Shown: positions 22,796-34,435 of the stretch, piece by piece
Position numbering within the stretch: the stretch's first letter is position 1
Layout of the letters: each line of letters starts with the position of its first letter
Origin: Cladorrhinum sp. PSN259
Taxonomy: Eukaryota; Ascomycota; Sordariomycetes; Sordariales; Podosporaceae
NCBI GenBank assembly: GCA_033725935.1
Contig: MU867064.1
Span: 496,001-560,000, forward strand
Direction of reading: 5' to 3'
Length of the DNA stretch: 64,000 nucleotides
Translations under genes and position numbers: made by a program
Notes under the pieces: model-generated
Told to the model about the DNA's origin: nothing
What the model saw: only the letters and a program-made list of their open reading frames with translations
The model's database searches: none

Positions 22796-24215
22796 GCGAT
22801 CATCAAGGGAGGATATGTAGCCCTCTGGCGCCGGTTGCCTAGGGCAGAGAGGAGAAGGGGGAGCGACAGGAATAGGACAGGATACTTGTGCTACCATACT
22901 GAGGTACACCTTAATGATGCTTCGATTGTACTACAATGAAGGACAATGATTTTTTGCTTCTTTTCTTCTTCAATACTGCCAGTGTTATAGTGCGAGATGG
23001 GGAGGGGATTATGGAAAGGGGAAAAGGAATGAGAAAAGTAAAAGTGTTTTTTGCATAAAGAGCGACGAGTTCAGGGATTTGACGAGGTTGGTTGTCACCG
23101 TTTGTATGTTTCTATCCTGTACGATGTGAAGTTCAGGTGAACAGACAACAGAAAGAATGAACGGTTGGAAGGCGGGCGTTGCTGATCAGCATGGAAACGA
23201 TGATCAAGGTATAGGTATGCATAGCCGAGTCTGCATATCAGAGTTGTTGGCATAGTCGGCCACAAGAATTATGTTCGACATGTTATGCATTCATGAAGTT
23301 CAGACAGAAAGATGAGACTTGTTCAACAAATTCGTGTGGTTCCATCTTGGTCTGTCTTTCGCGTACATGAACATGGACACGAACACGAACACGCACATCA
23401 ATGTCAATGACAAGCGAGACTTGATATTTGCTTAGTGACCACATCAATGTCGAATGACGAGCGAGATTCGATATTTTGCTCACTGGTGGCGTTCAGAATT
23501 GGCAAACTGGAACACGAGTATCTGTTACTAGTGGGACACATGTTGGTACGTAGTTCCTTTTTCTTTTCTTCTTCTGCTTTTACTAAGCACAGATTGCCGG
23601 GAACTTTTGTGCACCATCAACGTCCGTAAATCTGGAGGCGCCAAGCAATGCCTGGTGGCCGCGAAAGTCTCCTGAGTCTCGCATGAGGTACTCAGTCTTT
23701 GTAACTTCCGAAACAAGAAACCAGCCCCAATAACATCATGATTTCTGTTTGCTATACGCACGGTCATGGGTCCAGTCTTGATCATGAAATTCATCATGGA
23801 GCCATGGAAAGAAAGACAGATCTTCAGGGGTTTCTGCCCATCTCGTAATGGTCTCGTGGCGAAGAGGTTTCGGAGCAAGGGAGAGAAGGGAAAAGAAGCG
23901 TCGAGCTGAAGGGCGCTTCTGTCCGTACGTCAGTACGCCGGTGTCAGGCAAACATTAGGATCCTCGGTTGCTTTTGCTAGGCTCGTTTCGATTTTGATGC
24001 TTCTGATAGGCTTCCTTCTGGTCTTGTTGCTGTGCGCAAGATGTTATTGGTGGTGAATGGACATTGTCTTACACTGGTTTTTCAAGCGGGACATGAAATA
24101 TGATATATCATACATGACAGCAGTGGTGATAATGCAAACCGGGCAAACAGATGTTGCATGCCCAGGAGAAACTAGTAGCTCGAGTAAGTTATCTAGTCTA
24201 GAGTTGAGAGAATGA

Positions 24216-24268
24216 GACGGGATGGAGAAGGGACGGGATGGAGAAGGGACGGGATGGAGAAGGGACGG
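24216..24268. repeat. Tandem repeat, 16-bp unit x3.3
   Basis: The unit GACGGGATGGAGAAGG occurs three times head-to-tail without change, followed by GACGG. A minisatellite; no function implied. Confidence 0.95.
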
Positions 24269-25451
24269 TGGGCTGATGATGGATCACATGTAAGGGAAAA
24301 AACTTTTGCGTTGGCATATGGCGTACTGCATACTGCTTCCAGGAGGTGGTTCGGGACGCCATTTTTTCCGAATTTTTTTTTCGTTTTCCTTCCTCCTCCA
24401 GAAGGTTTGGAGTAGCAATCAGGTGATTTCAGTCTTAAGACATGTATAGATAGTAGCTAGATTTCCTTAGTATGACAAGAAATTTTCGGGCCTTCAACGG
24501 TGGAACTAGCACAGATTGGTCTCTCTTGAGGCTTAGAATACAAGGCTAGATGTTCTCAGAAAACTCGCTTTTGACTACACTCCCGGGGGGGAGGGGGGGG
24601 AGGTGCAGTGTGAAAGCCCACAATAACAAGCCACGCGGGCCAATGGGATATGCTCCTGCCTCTATCACTCAAAACCGACTTTGCTGAGAATGCGGTAACG
24701 CTCGGAGGGAGGCTTGCAAGGTTTGGCGCCACTGTCTCTTTATTTTGGGAGGTGGAGGATAGTGTGAATGGGTACTGTACTCGGCCGTGAGTTGCCGTTG
24801 AAAATTGGTGCAAAAGAGGGCCTGGGAGGGAAGGAGGAGGGGCTGAGGGGGAAGTCCAAGGGAGATTAAACTAGAAAGGTCAGCCAAGAAAAAGAAAACA
24901 AGGAAAAAACCAGGTGTCTGGAGGTTGAGGAGGAAAGGACTGATAGCCTAAACATGACTAGCTACTTCCAGAGAAAAAAAACGAGTCTGTCAAGAGGTTG
25001 AGCTCAAGATGGAAGTCCGCAGGCTGGGAACACCCGATGTCTGCAGCCACAATCTCCAGCTTTGACAAAGATTGAAACCGATGCCGCTCAGTCTGTTGTG
25101 ATAACTAGTGTAGTCAGGGCGACAGGAAAAAGAAAGTAAAACGACACAAACAGCCACTGTATACATGGGCTGAGAGCCAGCGGGGTATTTTCGCAGAGAC
25201 TATGAGTTTGGCGATCAACGACTGCCACGATTGGCACCTGAGATCTTGGAACAATCGTGAACGGAAAGCAAGATGTCCGTGTGTATGATTGCAGCGTTGC
25301 ACTCAGTTCTTGCCCTTCCCGGAAGTCTTGGCGTAGAACTCTGCGATGCAATTGGTCCAAACCTTACTCAACAGGGGTATGGGAGCTTGGGGTGGGGAGC
25401 CATCATGGAGGGTGTGTGGTGCATGCTGCCCATGCCATCGACCACTCTCGC

Positions 25452-25853
25452 TCACAGATCGAGGTCTCTCTCTCTACGGGAGTGACCGCACCTCACCTTC
25501 CCCCACGATCCAGCAACTCCCACAGTGAAACTTGACAGCCTGTAAGCATCCAGGATCAATAGATCGAACGTCGATCTATTCCCAACTCTGTGTCCGCCAG
25601 CCAGCCATCCGACATCAATAATAGCTGCACACTGCAAGCTGTTCTGATTTATCACTTTTCGTATACTTCCTGTCATCTGCAAGAGGCTCGAGTCAGTGAG
25701 ACCGAGGCGCAAATATTTCATCCAGCTAGGTCTGGCCTTTGTCTTAGACATCATCTCATTCAGGTACTGTGTAAAAACAGGCCCGACAACACGAGACACC
25801 AAGTGGTTGAGATGACAATGAGCGTCGATCATCGCCAGTTTTGGGGAGAGCAC
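25452..25853 (-). pseudogene. Possible relic of a metal-dependent hydrolase
   Basis: An open frame of 133 codons contains MIDAHCHLNHL, which looks like the first beta strand and HxH metal site of TatD/amidohydrolase-type TIM barrels, then FTQYLNEMMSKTKARPSW and MKYLRLGLTD. Downstream (25.1-25.4 kb) only short, frame-broken stretches follow and no second metal motif is visible. This could be a decayed gene, the first exon of a gene I cannot assemble, or chance. No start context or convincing splice chain was found. Confidence 0.25.
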
Positions 25854-26517
25854 AGACGGGTCCTCCTGACCCCTCTCTCAGAGATTGCTTTTTTTTCAAT
25901 GTATGTTTGTTTCCAGCCGCGAAACAGCTTTCTCAACTGCAAAAGACCACACTGTTCCGTCCCTGGTGGCGCCTTACCCCTCATCCGCGTCAACCATGGC
26001 CTCCTCCCTTGGAATCACATATCGGATTTGTTCCGGATTGCTTATACTCTTTTGGGCGGATGTGGACCGAGATGGGTTGTAGTTGAGCCGCTTGTCAGGT
26101 CCATGGGCTTGCCCCCTGCTCTTGCAGCAACTTGCTGAGATGAACTCGATGACGGGACCGATAAAAGTCGGGAGCTGGGATAATAACGAAATCATGAAGG
26201 CATAAATACCTAGCTAGCGCTGGCTCCTACTCTTTGACCCTATCCAAATTAGCACTGCCGGTTACCGACTCCGAGTTTCTATCAGGAAGCCTCGGTTGTT
26301 ACTTTGTTACTTTGTTACGCAGGAAAGCACAAGAGAACAGTTTCCCCATACGACGACTGATACTTTTTACTTTGCTCCATCTTCTTCCCCCTTCAGTTTA
26401 TTCTGTCAGCATCAGCTTTTACCAACTTTTGGCTACCAATCTTGTCTTTTGGTTAGAAACCACCAAATCGGAGATTTCAAAAGAGTTACAAGAGCATTTC
26501 CTACGCATTTCTTCAAC

Positions 26518-28222
26518 ATGGGTCTGCTTCCCTTGACTTACCGACCCCCATCATACGTCGACAAGCGTTCCAGGTCGGATAGCACAGCTACAGCATCCGA
26601 CGATGACTCCTCTCACCAAAACGGCAAGTCCCTAGAGTCTATCAAGTCTACTGGCAGTTCAGGCGGCATCCCGCCAGCTCTTAGCTTCGACCGCATTGTC
26701 CAAGGAGGAACCTGTCCGGTACACCTTGTCCCGTCTCATTAGCCCTAGAGCAGATCACTGACAGTCATTTCAAGCCATGCACAATCAGGGACTTTATGAA
26801 CTACCTGATCTACGTCGAGCGAGCCGCGGAGAATCTCCAGTTCTTCCTCTGGTATAAGGACTACGAGAAGCGGTTCTTTCATGACATCCAGACGACCGAT
26901 CTTGACCTATCTCGAGAGTGGACTCAAGACATGGAGGAGAAAGTTATCCTGGAAATCAAGAGGGAGAATGCCGAGAACGCACGAGCCAGGGTCAGGACGA
27001 CAAGGGCAGAGGGTGAAGTGATGGTGATCTTTGAGGGCACTGATTTTGACAAGAGCCACAATCCGAGCCAACAAGTCCGGAAGCCATCCGCCGCAACCAA
27101 ATCCTCACAGACTGGTAGCACCAATGGTTTAGATCCGTTTTCGACACCTCCTGCTACACCTCTTGAGACCACACCCACACAACCACAGGGTCAATCACAG
27201 TCTGGGGATCTCAGCTCCACCCAAGGGGAGATTTCGACGTCGTACCAATTGCAGGCTAATCAGGCTTTTTCGGCCGCGGGGACAGAGGCTCCATGTAAGT
27301 TTATTCTCGGGCTCGTCCGCCACACTGCAATCATGCTTACTCCTCCTGGAATAGTCACCATTCAACCCTTCCGACAGGAACTCGCCCGTGTGATCGCCAC
27401 ATACATCATGCCCGGCGCACCACGGCAGCTCAACTTGTCTGACTGCGAACAGAAGGTGACGCTCCGGGCACTGTCCCGCACTACCCACCCCTCAGCCCTA
27501 CGTCTTGTTCTCAATTCGGTTGAGAGTACCCTTCGGATGCAGGCTCATCCAAATTTCATCCGGTGGACAATCTGCAACGGGAACCCCATGCGCATCACCT
27601 TTGCAAGGGGCCTGGGTGTGGGGATTATTTTATTGAGCACCGCAGTGGCGGTCTTGTTGACGCTGTCGAAGGCGCCGAGGGGGTATAGGGCCGTGCCGGC
27701 GATTGGGTGGGTCGTAGGCATCGCTACACTGGTTGCTGCTTATAAAGGGAGTAAGTGCAACCACAGAGACACGTGCTAGCAGAGCGCATTTAGTTGCTAA
27801 CGTGTGTAAAACAGTGTGTGTGGTGTTGCATGGTCTGCATCATCAACATGTTCGGCCGTGGGAACTGTTTGTGGTTGATGATGACGACCTCGACGTTGAG
27901 ATGGAAAGTGGCGGCGGCAAGATGCACAACACGAGCTTTGACCATTTTGGGAGCGGGAACAGCTTCGAAACTGAGCCGTGGGTGGTCAAGTATAATCAGA
28001 GGAGTGTGATTAGGAAGATATTCGATAGAGAGATATGGTAAGTCCTCTTTGCTTTGGGGGAAGCCAAGGAGAGGTTGCTAACACTCAATAAATAGGGTTC
28101 AGGAACCGGCTTTGCGTCAGATCCAGGACACGATTTTTGTCCAGAGCGTCTTGTTTGCGTTCATATGCGCGGGCATCTTGGTGACAATCTTTGTCAATGT
28201 TCCTGGCGGGAATCTCTTCTAA
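26518..28222 (+). CDS. RGS-domain protein with C-terminal membrane segments (Rax1-like), 488 aa
   Basis: Regulator-of-G-protein-signalling family protein anchored in membranes. Five exons: 26518-26718, 26775-27294, 27355-27750, 27815-28037 and 28096-28222, all in phase. The RGS-type helices start at RDFMNYLIYVERAAENLQFF, continue with LWYKDYEKRFF, and after a Ser/Thr/Gln-rich insert (PSQQVRKPS...STPPATPLETT) resume at IQPFRQELARVIATYIMPGA and LRLVLNSVESTLRMQAHPNF. Two hydrophobic segments follow (GVGIILLSTAVAVLLTL; IGWVVGIATLVAAY) and a third is at the C-terminus (SVLFAFICAGILVTIFV). This RGS-plus-three-TM layout matches yeast Rax1, which marks bud sites; in filamentous fungi such proteins are described as RGS regulators. 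The acidic VVDDDDLDVEME loop lies between TM2 and TM3. Confidence 0.85.
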
Positions 28223-29434
28223 CCCTTTTCTTGGTTGAGCCTTGGTTCGGACACGGACTGCTCCATGATGATGGCTTCATGATTTGAATGAGCATGGTTG
28301 GCCTTTTTTTGGTGGTTTTTTTTTTTGGTGTGTGTTAACAAGAAAACATATCCTTTTGGCTGCCATTCCTTTTTGGACTTCCAGATTGGTAATGCAGGCT
28401 TGGATCTGCTGCGGCGGTTTTTTGGTGAAACAAGGTTTGACTATGGGAACGACTTTTCTTGGCTTTTGATGGGAAAGATTGCCATGGGTATTGGTTTAGT
28501 TTTGGCGCACCTGTAACAGTAACTTTTTTTTTATTTGTTTTTTGGCTGGGAGGATTTTTGGACCAAAATGGTTATTGGGTAGCTTGGAAACACGGGGTTT
28601 CGAAGATATGATGGAATATTAAAAAAGGCAGGAAGGTTGGATACAATAGGCTGGGCTCTACACGACGTTTATGATGAGGATCTGATCATTGTGGCGGTGG
28701 GGGGATGGGCTGGAAAATATCTACTCCAAAGGAACTTGTTTTTGTTTTTGTTTGTTAGATAGATCTTGTTACTATATCTGAAATGTGAGCGAACAATCTT
28801 TTGATTGGGGTATCCAGTATTCCATCTGCTCTTGGTTGTAAAGATATTGTGAATGACAAGAGTACATAGGTATGTATGATATATCTTTTACTAATCTCAA
28901 TATGAGGATAGACAATTTTGTGATGTGGAGATTAAACTCATCAACTCTTGTGAAAATATAACAAACACGCTGGTTGAATGGATAAGATGTGCAAATTCAC
29001 GAAAGACATCAGCAATCAGTGTCAAGGCCGCTTCAAATTTAGAAAAGATCAAACGAGAAAACTCCAAATTTCCCAAAGCCTATATATGATACTATTTTCC
29101 CTTAATTGCCTTTTTAGTTGCAATGGGAGACTTCCCATGCCCGCTAAAGACCCAACCGGTCTCCCTTCTTTTCACACCTGTGCGCAAATACGAACAAAAT
29201 AAGCCACGTCAAAAGCGAAGAGATTCAAAGGCCTTGATACACGCGCGCATGATGCCAAAGAACCAGGGAGCTTCCAACCCAAGAGAATGCTTGCCTGTTC
29301 CCCCCCACCACCACAGGCTACAGTCATCGACACCGGACAAAACAACAACAACAACAACACGGTTCTGAACCTTCCCACCTCTTCTCTATGATTCCGCATC
29401 CAATCCCCTCTAAGTTATGTAACACAACAAATCT
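28223..29434. other. Convergent intergenic region, 1.2 kb
   Basis: Between the RGS gene (+) and the MPC gene (-). It is T-rich with T8-T9 runs just after the RGS stop and an AAC microsatellite near 29,340. It looks like 3' UTR and spacer; no gene. Confidence 0.5.
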
Positions 29435-30047
29435 TTATGTAGACTTGATGATCTCCTCCTTCGCCTTGTCACCCTCGGCGGCGAGCTCCTTCTGTCCTTG
29501 GTGGTACAGACCGATACGGCTGAGCTGCACGATGCCCACACAGGCAAGGAAGAAGTTTACGGCTGCGAGACTGTATATATGACAAACCGCATTAGTCAAT
29601 GTTCAAAGGGGCATGGGGCATGCGGTATGCGGTATGAATAAACGTACGGGACGTTCTTAGGCTTGATGATGAGGCACCATCTGGTCCAGATGAGACCGGT
29701 GGTGGTGAGGGCTGCGTTTTGAGTGAGGGAGAGGGACTCGGCGGGACGGGCGAAATCAGAGATGCCTGCGATTACGAGGCCCCATTTCATCATTGGTGCC
29801 CTATTGTTGGAATAGTTGATTAGCTTCAAATGTATAAGAGGCATCTTTGTGAGCGAGAAATCGCATACCAGAAGTGAACGGTCTTGGGACCGGTCTCTGA
29901 ATTCCAGAACCTCCTGGCCCAGGACTCCGTGGCCGCGGACTCGGATGCGGTTGACTGGAAACGGACGCCATTGCGGGCGCTGGTGTTTGGGCGGAAGAAG
30001 GTGCGCGACCGGAAAGCCGGGCGAGCGGCGCGGAAGACGGTCGACAT
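29435..30047 (-). CDS. MPC2: Mitochondrial pyruvate carrier subunit (MPC2 type), 155 aa
   Basis: Inner-membrane carrier subunit importing pyruvate as a heterodimer with MPC1. Exons 29869-30047, 29648-29800 and 29435-29570, all in phase. Residues 1-~35 are Arg/Ser/Ala-rich and fit a mitochondrial presequence (MSTVFRAARPAFRSRTFFRP). The core carries the family motifs KTVHFWAPMMKWGLVIAGIS, DFARPAESLSLTQN and TTGLIWTRWCLIIKPKN, then NFFLACVGIVQLSRIG and a charged tail. Split Trp codon TG|G at intron 1 lies inside the HFWAP motif. Length suits an MPC2/MPC3 ortholog. It is divergent from the complex I subunit gene 717 bp away. Confidence 0.95.
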
Positions 30048-30764
30048 TTTGAGGGAGGGTGGTGTTGTTGTTCTTGTTGTTGTTGGGATGTGGAGGTTTT
30101 CGGGGAGGTGGTGAGGATATCGGAGGTTTGGAGTTGAATGCGCGGCAACTCCGGTGACCGGCCTGGGGTTCAAGGGCGGTCTATCGGGGACTGTGTAAGT
30201 TTGTCAGAATCGGTGGTTTGCAACAGAAACTGCCGAATTTGGAAGTGAGAACTTACAGCAAGAGGTCCAATTCCTCCAGAAAAGAAATTGGAGAGATTCC
30301 TCGTCAGTAACTTGTCCGTTTGGCGAAGAAGCAATTCAATAACAACTTGACTACTGATGATGCTCAACTCTCAAGGCCCAGCGAACAAGGTCCCCGGGGT
30401 TATTTTTTGGGTGGGGTCTTCACCCTTGTTGGGGACGACCCGGGGAACCAATCATTCCTTGACAGGCTAGGAATGTGCTGTGTCCGTCGTCATATTTGTG
30501 CAGAATTATGCAATTAGCTATTGGTTTTATGCACGTTTTAGCCTTTAAGCCATCTTTGTGCAACAAGCTTCAATTTCGAGCAGCGCCCGCCAGCCAAGCC
30601 AAGCCACTGAGAGAGGTGTTGCTTTCACATCAACGATTGTACATCGTGTGACTTTGATTAACCCGCCCGTCTCCCTCCCTCCTCGCCTTGGGTAGTGCCA
30701 ATTGAACCAACCAATCCCTCGCTGGCGAAAACGAATTCGATTTGTCAATACTGAGTTAATAAAA
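30048..30764. other. Bidirectional promoter region of two mitochondrial genes, 717 bp
   Basis: Separates MPC2 (-) from the complex I subunit (+). It must contain both promoters; C/T-rich leader sequence abuts each start. No gene seen inside. Confidence 0.5.
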
Positions 30765-31255
30765 ATGTCGGGAAGATACGCTTTTGCCAAAGGCCTGAAG
30801 GAGGTTCGCTTCCTCTTCTGCCAGACTGGCGACCACAGCGCTGCGACTAGGTACGCCTTTCCTTTCAAAAGGCTCAGAGAGGACGGTACGGTTACTAAAT
30901 TATATGTCCCGTTGCTGTGTTTAGGTCCTTCCTCACCCGCGCCTACCCGATCATGAAGAAGAACAACCCCTCAATACCCATCATGCTGCGCGAGGCCCAG
31001 GGCACCATCCCCAAGGTGTATGCGAGATACGGTCCGTAGTCCGACCACACCAAAGCGATGTTATACAGGCCGGGTTGCTAACGATCGGCTACAGCGCTTG
31101 GAAAGGAGAAGAGCCAATCATTAGAAGGTAGGGAGAGAGTTCCTGGGCGAGCAGATACAAAGAAAGACATGATGCTAACATGGTTTGTTCAAGGTCTCTC
31201 CGATAAGGAGATTGAGGATACAGTCACACAGCTCGTCAAGAACGAGACTTCCTGA
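30765..31255 (+). CDS. NDUFA2: Complex I B8-type subunit (NDUFA2 / nuo-10.5), 95 aa
   Basis: Accessory subunit of mitochondrial NADH:ubiquinone oxidoreductase with a thioredoxin-like L51/S25/CI-B8 fold. Four exons, 30765-30850, 30925-31031, 31095-31127 (33 nt) and 31194-31255, in phase. Protein: MSGRYAFAKGLKEVRFLFCQ, then TGDHSAATRSFLTRAYPIMK, KNNPSIPIMLREAQG, TIPKVYARYALGKEKS and GLSDKEIEDTVTQLV. The pattern of LKEVRF...C...SAA...R.F....Y..MK..NP..PI..REA is diagnostic. The single Cys19 is where NDUFA2 has one of its disulfide cysteines; the second is missing here. Three introns in under 500 bp. Confidence 0.95.
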
Positions 31256-32336
31256 GAGCTTGAACTTGCTTGGGGGTAAGGGATAAAGCACGTTGAGTGG
31301 GAGGGGCTGGTACCATGTTTATAATACAGAGGTCGTAAATATACCTACATATGGAATGCCCATGCTCGCATTCCCCGAAGAAAGCTGGGTTTTTAAGTGC
31401 AGGAGAGCCCCCCTAGGTTGTTGGATATAGCGTCGACATCTGGAGGACTTGATTCAGGGTCCTGGGCTGCTGGGAGTTTGTGCTGTATTTCAGTTTATGA
31501 ATACAGCAGGTTTGTGAAACAAGGCATGAGAAGGCGTCTTATGCTTGTTGCCATGATGGGTAGCAGATTTGGGCAGATCAAGCCCTTGGGACTGTACTGG
31601 GGGTTTCATGCATCCAAATATGTTTGTGCAGATATCCAGTTTGTGTGGTTTGTAGCCGGATCATTCCAATTCATAAAATTACCGTGAAGAACCCCCTTTG
31701 CCTTGTCTCTATCAGGATACTACTACCCCTGTTTCATTCAGAAACCCTCTGCTTACTGGGCGCCTGGGTGGTGGGAGGCCCTCCGGAGCTGCGGGGCATA
31801 AAGTAGCTGACGATGTGTGACTGGATGAAATCAATGCTCAAAAGCATGCAAGATCGCCACAGCAGCCAGCCTAGGGCCATTAGACCCGGGAAGTTTGACC
31901 AACAGGATCGGCAATACCAGCTGCAACACCCATATCATTGCTCAATGTCCATGTTGTAAAACAATCATGGGTTGTTCCAGGTTGGTATGGGAATGACAGC
32001 ATCCCCGAATAGGCAATCACCTGTCAACCAATTCTTTGCTGTCTTGGCTAGTGGCTAGCTGGGAAAACTACCTCAGCTCAGTTTGCCACCACTCCCGTCC
32101 TGCCCGTAAGACGATCTGTTGATTATTATATGCAGCCATATCTGCAACTACTAAAAAACACCGAAGAGATTGTATTTTCCTTTTTAACTTTTTGCATGAA
32201 AGGAATTCGGAAACCTTCGAGCTCGGATCCACTCATACGGCAAATCGGTGGCTTGGGATCCGGGGTCCAGCTTATAACCCATGATTTCCCCTCTTTGTCC
32301 GTCACTTTTTTGTTTCTGTCACCAACAAACCCTTCT
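31256..32336. other. Intergenic, 1.08 kb
   Basis: 3' region of the complex I gene and upstream region of a small hypothetical gene. Open frames of up to ~96 codons have no domains. Nothing else is supported. Confidence 0.45.
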
Positions 32337-32735
32337 ATGTCTCTATCATACGGAGTCGCCATGTCCAAGATTTTCGGGAACCGGCGGTCTGTAGGGAATT
32401 TGGGAGATCAGATGGCTTTCTCGTCATTGCTCGACCCTAGCCACGATGACAGCTTTGACTCCGGTGCCGCTGACATCCCACAGCCACGCCAGCTACGAGG
32501 AAGGTCGAAGTCTTCTCCCGGTCTGGCGGATTATCAGTCGAGAAACTGGCTTTCAGCAGTTGAGGATCAGAGCCCAAGACCGCCGACTCGGAAGCTTGTC
32601 AAGGAAATGAATGGAGTTAGACCCTCGTCCTCCCTCGAGCTCTCGGAAACCAGTGAGATACAAAAGGACAAGGGACTGTTGAGACGGTCAATAGCAAGGC
32701 TAAAGAGCCTGTACAGGCGGGAGAGGGACAAATGA
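32337..32735 (+). CDS. Hypothetical small hydrophilic protein, 132 aa
   Basis: Uninterrupted frame from the ATG at 32337; the frame is also open 207 nt upstream to a possible start at 32130. The protein is Ser/Arg/Asp-rich with no membrane segment, cysteine or signal peptide: MSLSYGVAMSKIFGNRRS at the start, LRGRSKSSPGLADYQSR in the middle, and a very basic end (LLRRSIARLKSLYRRER). It contains RSKSSP-type phosphorylatable motifs. No family recognised. It may be a real lineage-specific gene or a chance ORF; the basic helical C-terminus and the lack of overlap with other genes favour real. Confidence 0.45.
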   Translation: MSLSYGVAMSKIFGNRRSVGNLGDQMAFSSLLDPSHDDSFDSGAADIPQPRQLRGRSKSSPGLADYQSRNWLSAVEDQSPRPPTRKLVKEMNGVRPSSSLELSETSEIQKDKGLLRRSIARLKSLYRRERDK

Positions 32736-33196
32736 TGATAGCTGCATCCTGAATGTGGTGGGGGTTTCACCAAGCACGCGATGCCTTAACCCCGCCATCC
32801 CCGGCCCAGCCAGGATCATTCCCGGCAAGCCCCCACCATCCCCGGGACATGACGGGTCTTGTCCCCGTGTCCTGTTGCTCTGTTTTTTTCGTCGAATTAT
32901 GAGTTCTCTGGCGGTTTCTGTTTTGATTTTCTGACATTACATGCCCTCATCGAAATCACATGAGCATCGAGCCAGGGAAAGTGGAAGAGAAGGAGGCATC
33001 ATCCAAAGCCGCTGGCACTGTCGCCAAGACCGGCTCCGCCTTCCGCATTGGCTCGGGACTCACCCCCTCAACCGACGGGCCGCATGTTAGGCTCGACCAG
33101 ATACTTGAAAGAAATTTTTGCCATTGGCGGTGACCTAATTACCCTGGGTTGTCTGAACTCATCCTTTGAGTCGGCAGCGCTCCCATCGACATCCCA
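32736..33196. other. Intergenic or 5' exon region, 461 bp
   Basis: Upstream of the alpha/beta hydrolase. It holds an open frame from the ATG at 32960 to a TGA at 33131-33133, which is either an upstream ORF or an extra first exon of the hydrolase (see finding). Confidence 0.45.
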
Positions 33197-34435
33197 ATGC
33201 CGGTCTGTGCATCAAATATTCGTCCTTCTTGGGCCGGCTCTTACATGATCCTCGGAACGGCTGCCGTCGGCGTGACGGCAGGCCTCGCACTCGGCACCCT
33301 CCTACAAAGTCGGGCATCAAGAAAACAATGTATCGAGTCTCCAGGAGCAAGTCAACTGCCGCATCTTACCAACGAAGAAATCGAACAATTGCCATACCCA
33401 CCAGATGCACTTCCAGGTGGTCGAGACGTTGACACTCCATATGGACATTTGAAAGTGTTTGAATGGGGGCCCGAGGATGGAGAAAAGGTTCTCTTCTTGC
33501 ACGGCATCAGTACCCCATGTTTAGCGTTGGGCGACCTTGGAGACGAGGTTGTCAGAAAAGGATACAGGGTCATGATTTTCGATTTCTTTGGACGAGGATA
33601 TTCAGATACTCCGACGGACTTGCCCTACGACATGCGGTTATATACGACTCAGATTTTGCTGGCATTGGCTTCTTCGAAGTTGGCATGGACAGGAAATGAT
33701 GGGTTTCACTTGGTTGGATATTCGCTAGGAGGAGGCCTTGTTATACCTTTTGCTCGAAGTTTTCCCCATATGGTTCGCTCTGTGGTCTGCATTGCTGGAG
33801 GTGGACTCATCCGTTCAGAGCATGTGAGTTGGAGCAGCAAAGTGCTTTACTCGACAGGAATATTTCCAGATTGGGTACTCGAGGCTCTTGTCCGCCGGCG
33901 TCTCATGCCTTCCAAGGAAGCCGCTACAGAGACGAAGTTTGCCACTGAGGTGGCATCTGTTAAGACACCAAAGAAGCATAAAAACAGTGATGCAAATGGT
34001 GGCGATGGGTGGGACGATGCTGTTTTGTTGAGTCGCAGGCCGGGACACACTGTTTCTGCCGTTATGTGCTGGCAACTCCGACATCACGATGGCTTCATCC
34101 CGGCATTCATGAGCAGTATTCGTTATGCCCCTATCTATGACCAGCGAAAGGAATGGAGGGCATTCGGAGAGCTCCTGGCCGAGAGGAGAAGGGATGCTGA
34201 ATGGGAAGAGCCTGGAGATCAATTACCGGGATTGCGGGGCGGCAGAATTCTTCTCGTGGTCGGCTCAAAGGATCCCGTGATTGTGAAAGAGGAGCTTATA
34301 CATGATGCTACTGCTGTTCTGGGCGAAGATGGGTTTGAGGCTGTCGTACTGAATTGTGGCCATGAGTTGGTGATGACGAATAGTGCTGAAGTTGCTAGTG
34401 TTGTGGTAAATTTTTGGAAGCATACATTTGCATAG
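33197..34435 (+). CDS. Membrane-anchored alpha/beta hydrolase, 412 aa
   Basis: Serine hydrolase of the alpha/beta fold, substrate unknown (lipase, esterase or ABHD-type). Single exon from the ATG at 33197. A hydrophobic N-terminal segment at residues ~14-36 (SYMILGTAAVGVTAGLALG) suggests a membrane anchor. The catalytic set is complete: oxyanion-loop LHGIS near 101-105, nucleophile Ser176 in HLVGYSLGGG, Asp359 in VVGSKDP and His389 in NCGHEL, with FDFFGRGYSDTP as the strand-4/helix motif. A Lys/Asp/Gly-rich insertion (TPKKHKNSDANGGDGWDD) lies in the cap region. A phase-compatible extra 5' exon at 32960-33129 (donor GTGACC, acceptor CGGCAG ending 33177) would lengthen the protein to 475 aa; the donor is weak, so I kept the shorter form. 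Confidence 0.88.
   Translation: MPVCASNIRPSWAGSYMILGTAAVGVTAGLALGTLLQSRASRKQCIESPGASQLPHLTNEEIEQLPYPPDALPGGRDVDTPYGHLKVFEWGPEDGEKVLFLHGISTPCLALGDLGDEVVRKGYRVMIFDFFGRGYSDTPTDLPYDMRLYTTQILLALASSKLAWTGNDGFHLVGYSLGGGLVIPFARSFPHMVRSVVCIAGGGLIRSEHVSWSSKVLYSTGIFPDWVLEALVRRRLMPSKEAATETKFATEVASVKTPKKHKNSDANGGDGWDDAVLLSRRPGHTVSAVMCWQLRHHDGFIPAFMSSIRYAPIYDQRKEWRAFGELLAERRRDAEWEEPGDQLPGLRGGRILLVVGSKDPVIVKEELIHDATAVLGEDGFEAVVLNCGHELVMTNSAEVASVVVNFWKHTFA

Larger units (their letters stand above)
22796..26517. other. Largest gene-poor region, 3.7 kb
   Basis: Follows the SKT5-like gene and precedes the RGS gene (+). It contains the SKT5 3' UTR, a 16-bp tandem repeat (24,216), a G-rich tract (24,585-24,600, G7-A-G8) and, at 25.1-25.85 kb on the minus strand, a possible gene relic listed separately. 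The 3' end (26.2-26.5 kb) should be the RGS promoter and leader. No intact gene is supported. Confidence 0.5.
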
